Assembly (NCBI RefSeq): GCF_000210295.1
Contig: NC_026737.1
Location: 434,001 to 498,000, forward strand
DNA from: Trypanosoma brucei gambiense DAL972
Lineage: Eukaryota > Euglenozoa > Kinetoplastea > Trypanosomatida > Trypanosomatidae
DNA length: 64,000 nt
Direction of reading: 5' to 3'
Part shown: one piece after another, positions 49,501 to 58,553 of the stretch
How the letters are laid out: each line of letters starts with the position of its first letter
Position numbering within the stretch: position 1 is the stretch's first letter
Made by a program: the position numbers and the translations under genes
Notes under the pieces: generated by a model
What the model was told of the DNA's origin: nothing
The model's database searches: none
The model's input: only the letters and a program-made list of their open reading frames with translations

Positions 49501-51168
49501 CTCGCAATGAATCAAGTTCATCTTCCATGGCAGCATTGGTACGTTGCAGAGTTTCATACTGTTCGTTCAAAGCTCGCAATGAATCAAGTTCATCTTCCAT
49601 GGCAGCATTAGTACGTTGCAGAGTTTCATACTGTTCGTTCAAAGCTCGCAGTGAATCAAGTTCTTCCTCCATGGCAGCATTAGTACGTTGCAGAGTTTCA
49701 TACTGTTCATTCACAGCTCGCAATGAATCAAGTTCATCTTCCATGGCAGCATTAGTACGTTGCAGAGTTTCATACTGTTCATTCAAAGCTCTCAATGAAT
49801 CAAGTTCATCCTCCATGGCAGCATTGGTACGTTGCAGAGCTTCATACTGTTTATTCACAGCTCGCAATGAATCAAGTTCATCTTCCATGGCAGCATTAGT
49901 ACGTTGCAGAGCTTCATACTGTTCATTCAAAGCTCGCAATGAATCAAGTTCTTCCTCCATGGCAGCATTAGTACGTTGCAGAGTTTCATACTGTTCGTTC
50001 AAAGCTCGCAATGAATCAAGTTCTTCCTCCATGGCAGCATTAGTACGTTGCAGAGTTTCATACTGTTCATTCACAGCTCGCAATGAATCAAGTTCATCTT
50101 CCATGGCAGCATTAGTACGTTGCAGAGCTTCATACTGTTCATTCAAAGCTCGCAATGAATCAAGTTCATCCTCCATGGCAGCATTGGTACGTTGCAGAGT
50201 TTCATACTGTTCATTCAAAGCTCGCAATGAATCAAGTTCATCCTCCATGGCAGCATTGGTACGTTGCAGAGTTTCATACTGTTCGTTCAAAGCTCGCAAT
50301 GAATCAAGTTCATCCTCCATGGCAGCATTAGTACGTTGCAGAGTTTCATACTGTTCATTCACAGCTCGCAATGAATCAAGTTCATCCTCCATGGCAGCAT
50401 TGGTACGTTGCAGAGTTTCATACTGTTCGTTCAAAGCTCGCAATGAATCAAGTTCATCCTCCATGGCAGCATTAGTACGTTGCAGAGTTTCATACTGTTC
50501 ATTCACAGCTCGCAATGAATCAAGTTCATCCTCCATGGCAGCATTAGTACGTTGCAGAGTTTCATACTGTTCGTTCAAAGCTCGCAATGAATCAAGTTCT
50601 TCCTCCATGGCAGCATTGGTACGTTGCAGAGTTTCATACTGTTCATTCAAAGCTCGCAATGAATCAAGTTCTTCCTCCATAGCAACATTGGTACGTTGCA
50701 GAGTTTCATACTGTTCGTTCAAAGCTCGCAATGAATCAAGTTCATCTTCCATGGCAGCATTAGTACGTTGCAGAGTTTCATACTGTTCATTCACAGCTCG
50801 CAATGAATCAAGTTCATCCTCCATGGCAGCATTAGTACGTTGCAGAGTTTCATACTGTTCATTCACAGCTCGCAATGAATCAAGTTCATCTTCCATGGCA
50901 GCATTAGTACGTTGCAGAGTTTCATACTGTTCATTCAAAGCTCGCAATGAATCAAGTTCATCCTCCATGGCAGCATTAGTACGTTGCAGAGTTTCATACT
51001 GTTCGTTCAAAGCTCGCAATGAATCAAGTTCATCCTCCATGGCAGCATTGGTACGTTGCAGAGTTTCATACTGTTTATTCACAGCTCGCAATGAATCAAG
51101 TTCATCTTCCATGGCAGCATTAGTACGTTGCAGAGTTTCATACTGTTCGTTCAAAGCTCGCAATGAAT
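43594..51168 (-). CDS. Giant repeat protein, internal piece with four module A copies
   Basis: A single minus-strand frame of about 2,520 codons between two N-gaps. In order: about 27 repeat units, module A (48826-49213), about 32 units, module A (46099-46486), about 16 units, a shortened module A (44661-44911), about 9 units, module A (43598-43984), then frame loss near the gap (ttcgtaagctcc for ttcctcaagctcc). Module A density is much higher than elsewhere. Some units are unusual: NEQYEALKRTNA (about 45240), LKQQYEALQ (about 44630) and SSRALNEQYE (48430 and 48500). It is a fragment of the giant gene without start or stop. Confidence 0.82.
43598..43984 (-). other. Interspersed module A, copy 5 (class 2, at contig end)
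   Basis: Begins AVVAEDPD instead of DVVAEDPD, with RECNESGNVIGTMTGQ and RLEKLDEG. The end is damaged (NEELTNFGL instead of NEELEELRHLN) by base changes within 20 bp of the N-gap, typical of a poor contig end. Confidence 0.88.
44661..44911 (-). other. Interspersed module A, copy 6 (C-terminal third deleted)
   Basis: Reads DVVAEDPD with RECNESGNVIGTMTVQ to KKPANNSGTAG, then joins directly, in frame, to MDDELDSLRALKQQYE. The GAHETTEES hinge end, the RLEKLDEG helix and the RHLN end are missing. The junction lies in the Gly-rich hinge. The frame is kept, so this could be a real deletion by recombination. Confidence 0.88.
46099..46486 (-). other. Interspersed module A, copy 7 (hybrid class)
   Basis: Intact frame. 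The first half has class-1 MECNESGNVV, then TMTVQ (seen otherwise only in class 2), then class-2 RLEKLDEG. The mosaic of markers suggests recombination or gene conversion between copies. Confidence 0.9.
48826..49213 (-). other. Interspersed module A, copy 8 (class 2)
   Basis: Intact frame with RECNESGNVIGTMTGQ and RLEKLDEG. It carries a private change, LEMKLKE for LERKLKE. Flanking units match those at 34.9 kb and 21.7 kb. Confidence 0.9.
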
Positions 51169-51268
51169 NNNNNNNNNNNNNNNNNNNNNNNNNNNNNNNN
51201 NNNNNNNNNNNNNNNNNNNNNNNNNNNNNNNNNNNNNNNNNNNNNNNNNNNNNNNNNNNNNNNNNNNN
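51169..51268. other. Assembly gap (100 N)
   Basis: N-run between repeat units on the left and the 3' flank of a C-terminal copy on the right. A real gene start would be expected to the left of this flank if the copies were in tandem, but only internal repeats are found. Confidence 0.99.
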
Positions 51269-51385
51269 AAATTAAAGGAACATCACCATACATTCAATAG
51301 AAAAAAATGTAAGTAGCAATAATACGTATTTAAACATGTCAAAATTGTCAGCAACAAAGATGCTTACACGAACAGAAAAAAAAGA
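51269..51385 (-). other. 3' flank / 3' UTR of giant repeat gene (right copy)
   Basis: AT-rich, non-coding, nearly identical to about 124-239. Differences include aaattaaagg for aaaataaagg and tacattcaat for tacatccaat. It lies just downstream of the TAG at 51386-51388. Confidence 0.65.
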
Positions 51386-52081
51386 CTACGCCTCATTTCC
51401 ACGCAGTTCTTCACGAAGAGCTTTAACCTCATCCTCTAGTCTCTTTATAACTAAGTCATTACACTTTCTCAGCTCCTCTTGAGACTCCACATAATACTTC
51501 ATCGTTTCCTCCTGAACCCTTATAGACTCTCTCAGCTTTAGCACCCTCTTGGCCAGGACAGAACAAAGATGGCAATCATTAACATCGGACAGACTTGAAA
51601 GAAGAGAAGAACCTTCAAAAGCATCACCACTTCCACCACGATACGAAACGCACAAAGACCCACAATCATCATTTATTTTGGACACAACAGCATCATCTTC
51701 TTCACAACGAGAAGCGGCAAGAGCCGAAGAAAGAGGAAAGCCAACTTCCTCCTTCACCTTAAGTGGGGGCACACACGTACCCGCATCACCACCAGCACCC
51801 TCAGTGGCACCCCTTCGGTCGAGGTCAACTCCACCACCAAACAGGGAATTGCTGCCATCCACAGGGCAAAGAACATTACTAGAAATCGCACCTCCAACGT
51901 TACCAGATTTTAAAAACACCACATCATGATCATCGGAAACGACTCGACAACCCATAACTCTAAGAGCATCACCAACACAATGACCAACTGTTTTTTCACA
52001 AGGAAAAGTACTATCCTCAGAAACCTTAACGTTCATATTATCCACATTAGAATACGCAAAATCATTCACAACACTCCCACA
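51386..52081 (-). other. Unique C-terminal domain, copy 2
   Basis: Same 232-residue domain as 240-935, from CGSVVNDFAYSN to ELRGNEA, with no protein difference that I can see. The last repeat unit before it is the same (NEKYEALQRTNV), but the one before that reads LQRNNTAM, where the other copy has AARCSNSAM. Confidence 0.8.
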
Positions 52082-55000
52082 AACATTGGTACGTTGCAGA
52101 GCTTCATACTTTTCATTCAAAGCCCTTAATGATTTAAGTTCATCCTCCATGGCAGTATTATTACGTTGTAGAGTTTCATACTGTTCATTCAAAGCCCGTA
52201 ATGATTTAAGTTCATCCTCCATGGCAGAATTGGAACGCCTCGCAGCTTCATACTGTTCATTCAAGGACCGTAATGATTTAAGTTCATCCTCCATGGCAGT
52301 ATTACTACGTTGTAGAGTTTCATACTGTTCATTCAAGGACCGTAATGATTTAAGTTCATCCTCCATATAAACATTTGTGCAACGAGAAGCTTCATACTGT
52401 TCATTCGCAGCTCGCAATGAATCAAGTTCATCTTTTATAGCAACATTGGTACGTTGCAGAGCTTCATACTGTTCATTCAAAGCTCGCAATGAATCAAGTT
52501 CATCTTTTATAGCAACATTGGTACGTTGCAGAGCTTCATACTGTTCATTCAAAGCTCGCAATGAACCAAGTTCTTCCTCCATAGCAACATTGGTACGTTG
52601 CAGAGCTTCATACTGTTCGTTCAAATCTCGCAATGAATCAAGTTCATCCTCCATGGCAGCATTAGTACGTTGCAGAGTTTCATACTGTTCATTCAAAGCT
52701 CGCAATGAATCAAGTTCATCTTCCATGGCAGCATTGGTACGTTGCAGAGTTTCATACTGTTCATTCAAAGCTCGCAATGAATCAAGTTCATCCTCCATGG
52801 CAGCATTGGTACGTTGCAGAGTTTCATACTGTTCATTCAAAGCTCGCAATGAATCAAGTTCATCCTCCATGGCAGCATTGGTACGTTGCAGAGCTTCATA
52901 CTGTTCATTCAAAGCTCGCAATGAATCAAGTTCATCCTCCATGGCAGCATTGGTACGTTGCAGAGCTTCATACTGTTCATTCAAAGCTCGCAATGAATCA
53001 AGTTCATCCTCCATGGCAGCATTCGTACGTTGCAGAGTTTCATACTGTTCATTCAAAGCCCGCAATGAATCAAGTTCATCCTCCATGGCAGCATTAGTAC
53101 GTTGCAGAGTTTCATACTGTTCATTCAAAGCCCGCAATGATTCAAGTTCATCCTCCATATCAACATTTGTGCAACGAGAAGCTTCATACTGTTCATTCGC
53201 AGCTCGCAATGAATCAAGTTCATCTTTTATAGCAACATTGGTACGTTGCAGAGCTTCATACTGTTCATTCAAAGCTCGCAATGAATCAAGTTCATCTTTT
53301 ATAGCAACATTGGTACGTTGCAGAGCTTCATACTGTTCATTCAAAGCTCGCAATGAACCAAGTTCTTCCTCCATAGCAACATTGGTACGTTGCAGAGCTT
53401 CATACTGTTCGTTCAAATCTCGCAATGAATCAAGTTCATCCTCCATGGCAGCATTAGTACGTTGCAGAGCTTCATACTGTTCATTCACAGCTCGCAATGA
53501 ATCAAGTTCATCTTCCATGGCAACATTGGTACGTTGCAGAGCTTCATACTGTTCATTCAAAGCTCGCAATGAATCAAGTTCATCTTCCATGGCAGCATTG
53601 GTACGTTGCAGAGCTTCATACTGTTCATTCAAAGCTCGCAATGAATCAAGTTCATCTTCCATGGCAGCATTGGTACGTTGCAGAGCTTCATACTGTTCAT
53701 TCAAAGCTCGCAATGAATCAAGTTCATCCTCCATGGCAGCATTAGTACGTTGCAGAGTTTCATACTGTTCGTTCACAGCTCGCAATGAATCAAGTTCATC
53801 CTCCATGGCAGCATTAGTACGTTGCAGAGTTTCATACTGTTCATTCACAGCTCGCAATGAATCAAGTTCATCTTCCATGGCAGCATTAGTACGTTGCAGA
53901 GGTTCATACTGTTCATTCAAAGCTCGCAATGAATCAAGTTCATCTTCCATGGCAGCATTGGTACGTTGCAGAGTTTCATACTGTTCATTCAAAGCTCGCA
54001 ATGAATCAAGTTCATCTTCCATGGCAGCATTAGTACGTTGCAGAGCTTCATACTGTTCGTTCAAAGCTCGCAATGAATCAAGTTCATCTTCCATGGCAGC
54101 ATTAGTACGTTGCAGAGTTTCATACTGTTCATTCACAGCTCGCAATGAATCAAGTTCATCCTCCATGGCAGCATTGGTACGTTGCAGAGTTTCATACTGT
54201 TCGTTCAAAGCTCGCAATGAATCAAGTTCATCTTCCATGGCAGCATTAGTACGTTGCAGAGATTCATACTGTTCATTCACAGCTCGCAATGAATCAAGTT
54301 CTTCCTCCATGGCAGCATTAGTACGTTGCAGAGTTTCATACTGTTCATTCAAAGCTCGCAATGAATCAAGTTCATCTTCCATGGCAGCATTAGTACGTTG
54401 CAGAGTTTCATACTGTTCATTCACAGCTCGCAATGAATCAAGTTCATCTTCCATGGCAGCATTAGTACGTTGCAGAGTTTCATACTGTTCGTTCAAAGCT
54501 CGCAATGAATCAAGTTCATCTTCCATGGCAGCATTAGTACGTTGCAGAGTTTCATACTGTTCGTTCAAAGCTCGCAATGAATCAAGTTCATCTTCCATGG
54601 CAGCATTAGTACGTTGCAGAGTTTCATACTGTTCATTCACAGCTCGCAATGAATCAAGTTCATCTTCCATGGCAGCATTAGTACGTTGCAGAGTTTCATA
54701 CTGTTCATTCAAAGCTCGCAATGAATCAAGTTCATCCTCCATGGCAGCATTAGTACGTTGCAGAGCTTCATACTGTTCATTCACAGCTCGCAATGAATCA
54801 AGTTCATCTTCCATGGCAGCATTAGTACGTTGCAGAGTTTCATACTGTTCATTCACAGCTCTCAATGAATCAAGTTCATCCTCCATGGCAGCATTGGTAC
54901 GTTGCAGAGCTTCATACTGTTCATTCACAGCTCGCAATGAATCAAGTNNNNNNNNNNNNNNNNNNNNNNNNNNNNNNNNNNNNNNNNNNNNNNNNNNNNN

Positions 55001-55639
55001 NNNNNNNNNNNNNNNNNNNNNNNNNNNNNNNNNNNNNNNNNNNNNNNNTTCATCTGTTCTTCCAGCTCGCAATGAATCAAGTTCATCCTCCATGGCAGCA
55101 TTAGTACGTTGCAGAGTTTCATACTGTTCATTCACAGCTCGCAATGAATCAAGTTCATCTTCCATGGCAGCATTAGTACATTGCAGAGTTTCATACTGTT
55201 CATTCAAAGCTCGCAATGAATCAAGTTCTTCCTCCATAGCAACATTGGTACGTTGCAGAGCTTCATACTGTTCATTCAAAGCTCGCAATGAATCAAGTTC
55301 TTCCTCCATAGCAACATTGGTACGTTGCAGAGCTTCATACTGTTCGTTCAAAGCTCGCAATGAATCAAGTTCATCCTCCATGGCAGCATTAGTACGTTGC
55401 AGAGTTTCATACTGTTCATTCACAGCTCGCAATGAATCAAGTTCATCTTCTATGGCAGCATTGGTACGTTGCAGAGCTTCATACTGTTCGTTCAAATCTC
55501 GCAATGAATCAAGTTCATCCTCCATGGCAGCATTAGTACGTTGCATAGCTTCATACTGTTCATTCACAGCTCGCAATGAATCAAGTTCATCCTCCATGGC
55601 AGCATTAGTACGTTGCAGAGTTTCATACTGTTTATTCAA
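51386..55639 (-). CDS. Giant repeat protein, C-terminal piece (right copy)
   Basis: Minus-strand frame from a break at about 55638 (ttcaagctcg, one base short) to a TAG stop at 51386-51388, passing an N-gap at 54948-55048. About 48 repeat units are followed by the unique C-terminal domain (52081-51386). Units near 53170 and 52380 are a diverged type with ASRCTNVDMEDEL or ASRCTNVYMEDEL. The short runs around them (NVAIKDELDSL twice, then NVAMEEELGSL) are duplicated as a block. Bases within 30 of the right side of the gap are poor (ttcatctgttcttccagc). The unit order differs from 240-2560 although the C-terminal domain is the same. Confidence 0.82.
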   Translation of the reverse strand: MNKQYETLQRTNAAMEDELDSLRAVNEQYEAMQRTNAAMEDELDSLRDLNEQYEALQRTNAAIEDELDSLRAVNEQYETLQRTNAAMEDELDSLRALNEQYEALQRTNVAMEEELDSLRALNEQYEALQRTNVAMEEELDSLRALNEQYETLQCTNAAMEDELDSLRAVNEQYETLQRTNAAMEDELDSLRAGRTDEXXXXXXXXXXXXXXXXXXXXXXXXXXXXXXXXXXLDSLRAVNEQYEALQRTNAAMEDELDSLRAVNEQYETLQRTNAAMEDELDSLRAVNEQYEALQRTNAAMEDELDSLRALNEQYETLQRTNAAMEDELDSLRAVNEQYETLQRTNAAMEDELDSLRALNEQYETLQRTNAAMEDELDSLRALNEQYETLQRTNAAMEDELDSLRAVNEQYETLQRTNAAMEDELDSLRALNEQYETLQRTNAAMEEELDSLRAVNEQYESLQRTNAAMEDELDSLRALNEQYETLQRTNAAMEDELDSLRAVNEQYETLQRTNAAMEDELDSLRALNEQYEALQRTNAAMEDELDSLRALNEQYETLQRTNAAMEDELDSLRALNEQYEPLQRTNAAMEDELDSLRAVNEQYETLQRTNAAMEDELDSLRAVNEQYETLQRTNAAMEDELDSLRALNEQYEALQRTNAAMEDELDSLRALNEQYEALQRTNAAMEDELDSLRALNEQYEALQRTNVAMEDELDSLRAVNEQYEALQRTNAAMEDELDSLRDLNEQYEALQRTNVAMEEELGSLRALNEQYEALQRTNVAIKDELDSLRALNEQYEALQRTNVAIKDELDSLRAANEQYEASRCTNVDMEDELESLRALNEQYETLQRTNAAMEDELDSLRALNEQYETLQRTNAAMEDELDSLRALNEQYEALQRTNAAMEDELDSLRALNEQYEALQRTNAAMEDELDSLRALNEQYETLQRTNAAMEDELDSLRALNEQYETLQRTNAAMEDELDSLRALNEQYETLQRTNAAMEDELDSLRDLNEQYEALQRTNVAMEEELGSLRALNEQYEALQRTNVAIKDELDSLRALNEQYEALQRTNVAIKDELDSLRAANEQYEASRCTNVYMEDELKSLRSLNEQYETLQRSNTAMEDELKSLRSLNEQYEAARRSNSAMEDELKSLRALNEQYETLQRNNTAMEDELKSLRALNEKYEALQRTNVCGSVVNDFAYSNVDNMNVKVSEDSTFPCEKTVGHCVGDALRVMGCRVVSDDHDVVFLKSGNVGGAISSNVLCPVDGSNSLFGGGVDLDRRGATEGAGGDAGTCVPPLKVKEEVGFPLSSALAASRCEEDDAVVSKINDDCGSLCVSYRGGSGDAFEGSSLLSSLSDVNDCHLCSVLAKRVLKLRESIRVQEETMKYYVESQEELRKCNDLVIKRLEDEVKALREELRGNEA
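54948..55048. other. Assembly gap (101 N)
   Basis: N-run inside repeat units. The right-hand side shows deleted bases for about 25 bp, typical of a contig end. Confidence 0.98.
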
Positions 55640-57973
55640 GCTCGCAATGAATCAAGTTCTTCCTCCATGGCAGCATTGGTACGTTGCAGAGTTTCATACT
55701 GTTCATTCAAAGCTCGCAATGAATCAAGTTCATCCTCCATGGCAGCATTGGTACGTTGCAGAGTTTCATACTGTTCATTCAAAGCTCGCAATGAATCAAG
55801 TTCATCTTCCATGGCAGCATTAGTACGTTGCAGAGTTTCATACTGTTCATTCACAGCTCGCAATGAATCAAGTTCATCCTCCATGGCAGCATTAGTACGT
55901 TGCAGAGTTTCATACTGTTCATTCACAGCTCGCAATGAATCAAGTTCATCTTCCATGGCAGCATTAGTACGTTGCAGAGTTTCATACTGTTCATTCACAG
56001 CTCGCAATGAATCAAGTTCATCTTCCATGGCAGCATTAGTACGTTGCAGAGTTTCATACTGTTCATTCACAGCTCGCAATGAATCAAGTTCATCCTCCAT
56101 GGCAGCATTAGTACGTTGCAGAGTTTCATACTGTTCATTCAAAGCTCGCAATGAATCAAGTTCATCTTCCATGGCAGCATTAGTACGTTGCAGAGTTTCA
56201 TACTGTTCATTCACAGCTCGCAATGAATCAAGTTCATCCTCCATGGCAGCATTAGTACGTTGCAGAGTTTCATACTGTTCATTCAAAGCTCGCAATGAAT
56301 CAAGTTCATCTTCCATGGCAGCATTAGTACGTTGCAGAGTTTCATACTGTTCATTCAAAGCTCGCAATGAATCAAGTTCATCTTCCATGGCAGCATTGGT
56401 ACGTTGCAGAGTTTCATACTGTTCATTCACAGCTCGCAATGAATCAAGTTCATCCTCCATGGCAGCATTGGTACGTTGCAGAGCTTCATACTGTTCATTC
56501 AAAGCTCGCAATGAATCAAGTTCATCGTCCATGGCAGCATTGGTACGTTGCAGAGCTTCATACTGTTCATTCAAAGCTCTCAGTGAATCGAGTTCTTCCT
56601 CCATGGCAGCATTAGTACGTTGCAGAGCTTCATACTGTTCATTCAAAGCTCGCAATGAATCAAGTTCATCGTCCATGGCAGCATTGGTACGTTGCAGAGC
56701 TTCATACTGTTCATTCAAAGCTCGCAATGAATCAAGTTCATCCTCCATGGCAGCATTGGTACGTTGCAGAGTTTCATACTGTTCATTCAAAGCTCGCAAT
56801 GAATCGAGTTCATCCTCCATGGCAGCATTGGTACGTTGCAGAGTTTCATACTGTTTATTCACAGCTCGCAATGAATCAAGTTCATCTTCCATGGCAGCAT
56901 TAGTACGTTGCAGAGTTTCATACTGTTCATTCAAAGCTCGTAATGAATCAAGTTCATCTTCCATGGCAGCATTGGTACGTTGCAGAGTTTCATACTGTTT
57001 ATTCACAGCTCGCAATGAATCAAGTTCATCCTCCATGGCAGCATTGGTACGTTGCAGAGTTTCATACTGTTCGTTCAAAGCTCGCAATGAATCAAGTTCA
57101 TCTTCCATGGCAGCATTGGTACGTTGCAGAGTTTCATACTGTTCATTCAAAGCTCGTAATGATTCAAGTTCATCCTCCATGGCAGCATTAGTACGTTGCG
57201 GAGTTTCATACTGTTCATTCAAAGCTCGTAATGATTCAAGTTCATCCTCCATGGCAGCATTAGTACGTTGCAGAGTTTCATACTGTTCATTCAAAGCTCG
57301 CAATGATTCAAGTTCATCCTCCATGGCAGCATTGGTACGTCGCAGAGCTTCATACTGTTCATTCACAGCTCGCAATGAATCAAGTTCATCTTCCATGGCA
57401 GCATTGGTACGTTGCAGAGCTTCATACTGTTCATTCAAAGCTCGCAATGAATCAAGTTCATCTTCCATGGCAGCATTGGTACGTTGCAGAGCTTCATACT
57501 GTTCATTCAAAGCTCGCAATGAATCAAGTTCTTCCTCCATAGCAACATTGGTACGTTGCAGAGCTTCATACTGTTCGTTCAAATCTCGCAATGAATCAAG
57601 TTCATCCTCCATGGCAGCATTAGTACGTTGCAGAGCTTCATACTGTTCATTCGCAGCTCGCAATGAATCAAGTTCATCTTTCATAGCAACATTGGTACGT
57701 TGCAGAGCTTCATACTGTTCATTCAAAGCTCGCAATGAATCAAGTTCATCTTTTATAGCAACATTGGTACGTTGCAGAGCTTCATACTGTTCATTCAAAG
57801 CTCGCAATGAATCAAGTTCATCTATTATAGCAACATTGGTACGTTGCAGAGCTTCATACTGTTCGTTCAAATCTCGCAATGAATCAAGTTCATCCTCCAT
57901 GGCAGCATTAGTACGTTGCAGAGCTTCATACTGTTCGTTCAAATCTCGCAATGAATCAAGTTCATCCTCCATG
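55636..57973 (-). CDS. Giant repeat protein, internal piece
   Basis: Minus-strand frame of about 32 repeat units between the gap at 57974 and the single-base deletion at about 55638. The upstream end has SLRDLNEQYE, NVAIIDELDSL, NVAIKDELDSL and NVAMKDELDSL units, like the units after the N-terminal region at 58.8-58.9 kb. Three consecutive units near 57150-57300 have DELESL in place of DELDSL. It has no modules and is a fragment of the giant gene. Confidence 0.8.
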
Positions 57974-58073
57974 NNNNNNNNNNNNNNNNNNNNNNNNNNN
58001 NNNNNNNNNNNNNNNNNNNNNNNNNNNNNNNNNNNNNNNNNNNNNNNNNNNNNNNNNNNNNNNNNNNNNNNNN
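57974..58073. other. Assembly gap (100 N)
   Basis: N-run separating the N-terminal contig from the repeat contig. The first 80 bp to its right (58074-58150) are a corrupted copy of linker L with many missing bases. Confidence 0.99.
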
Positions 58074-58096
58074 TCTTTATACGTTCATCAAAGCCC

Positions 58097-58522
58097 TCAT
58101 GAATGGAGTTCATTATTATATCTCGGTTGTGCGGCGGAGATTTTCATATGTTCATTCACAGCTCTCAGTGAATCAAGTTCTTCCTCCATGTTGGGTCGAA
58201 GTGCCGCGTGCTTTTTCCTCTTTTTTAATGCCCGTAAATACTCGAGTTGAGCTTCCACTTCGGCATTCAGTTGCTGAAGTATTTTGTACTCTTCAGTGTA
58301 TTTTCTTTTTTCTGCTATATCGCGTTCATCGTCAATAATCTTCTCTTTTGTGTTTTTTTCCTGTTTTTTCAGTATACGATGCGTAGGTTGATCTTTTTCG
58401 GCACTTATGTTTACATGCTGCAGAGTTTCACACTGTTCTTTGAAAGCTCGTAACAACTTAAGCTCATTCCCCATATCCTCATTTGTCCGTCTTGCTGCTT
58501 TAAGTTCCTTTGAACGACCCAC
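58097..58522 (-). CDS. Giant repeat protein, linker M piece after a frameshift
   Basis: Frame continuing the N-terminal gene piece after one T is lost at about 58508 (gttcctttgaacg against gttccttttgaacg at 42690). It encodes linker M: SKELKAARRTNEDMGNELK, the Lys/Glu-rich helix, LQQLNAEVEAQLEYL. Three more base losses near 58195-58230 change KKRGKSTRHFD to KKRKKHAALR yet restore frame. After about 58150 the sequence is corrupt. The ATG-like start has no meaning. Confidence 0.7.
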   Translation of the reverse strand: MGRSKELKAARRTNEDMGNELKLLRAFKEQCETLQHVNISAEKDQPTHRILKKQEKNTKEKIIDDERDIAEKRKYTEEYKILQQLNAEVEAQLEYLRALKKRKKHAALRPNMEEELDSLRAVNEHMKISAAQPRYNNELHS

Positions 58523-58553
58523 AGTGGTTGGTTGCCAACTCCAATATCAGCAC
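58187..58553 (-). other. Linker M, second copy (base losses)
   Basis: Matches 42368-42738 almost throughout but lacks single bases in at least four places, three of them in or next to T- or G-runs. Homopolymer errors near a contig end explain this better than real mutation. Confidence 0.8.

Larger units (their letters stand above)
43985..51168 (-). repeat. 72-bp tandem array, block with dense module A
   Basis: About 84 units of the 24-residue repeat in four runs separated by module A copies. Units are mostly NEQYETLQ between 51160 and 49220 and mixed after that. K replaces E in NKQYE in many units, as at 24-25 kb and 26.4 kb. Confidence 0.93.
52082..57973 (-). repeat. 72-bp tandem array, C-proximal block
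   Basis: About 80 units in two runs around the gap at 54948-55048. Both borders carry variant units: AIKDELDSL, AMEEELGSL and SLRDLNEQYE at 57540-57970, and at 52370-53420 the same with ASRCTNV. The frame breaks once at about 55638. Confidence 0.93.
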
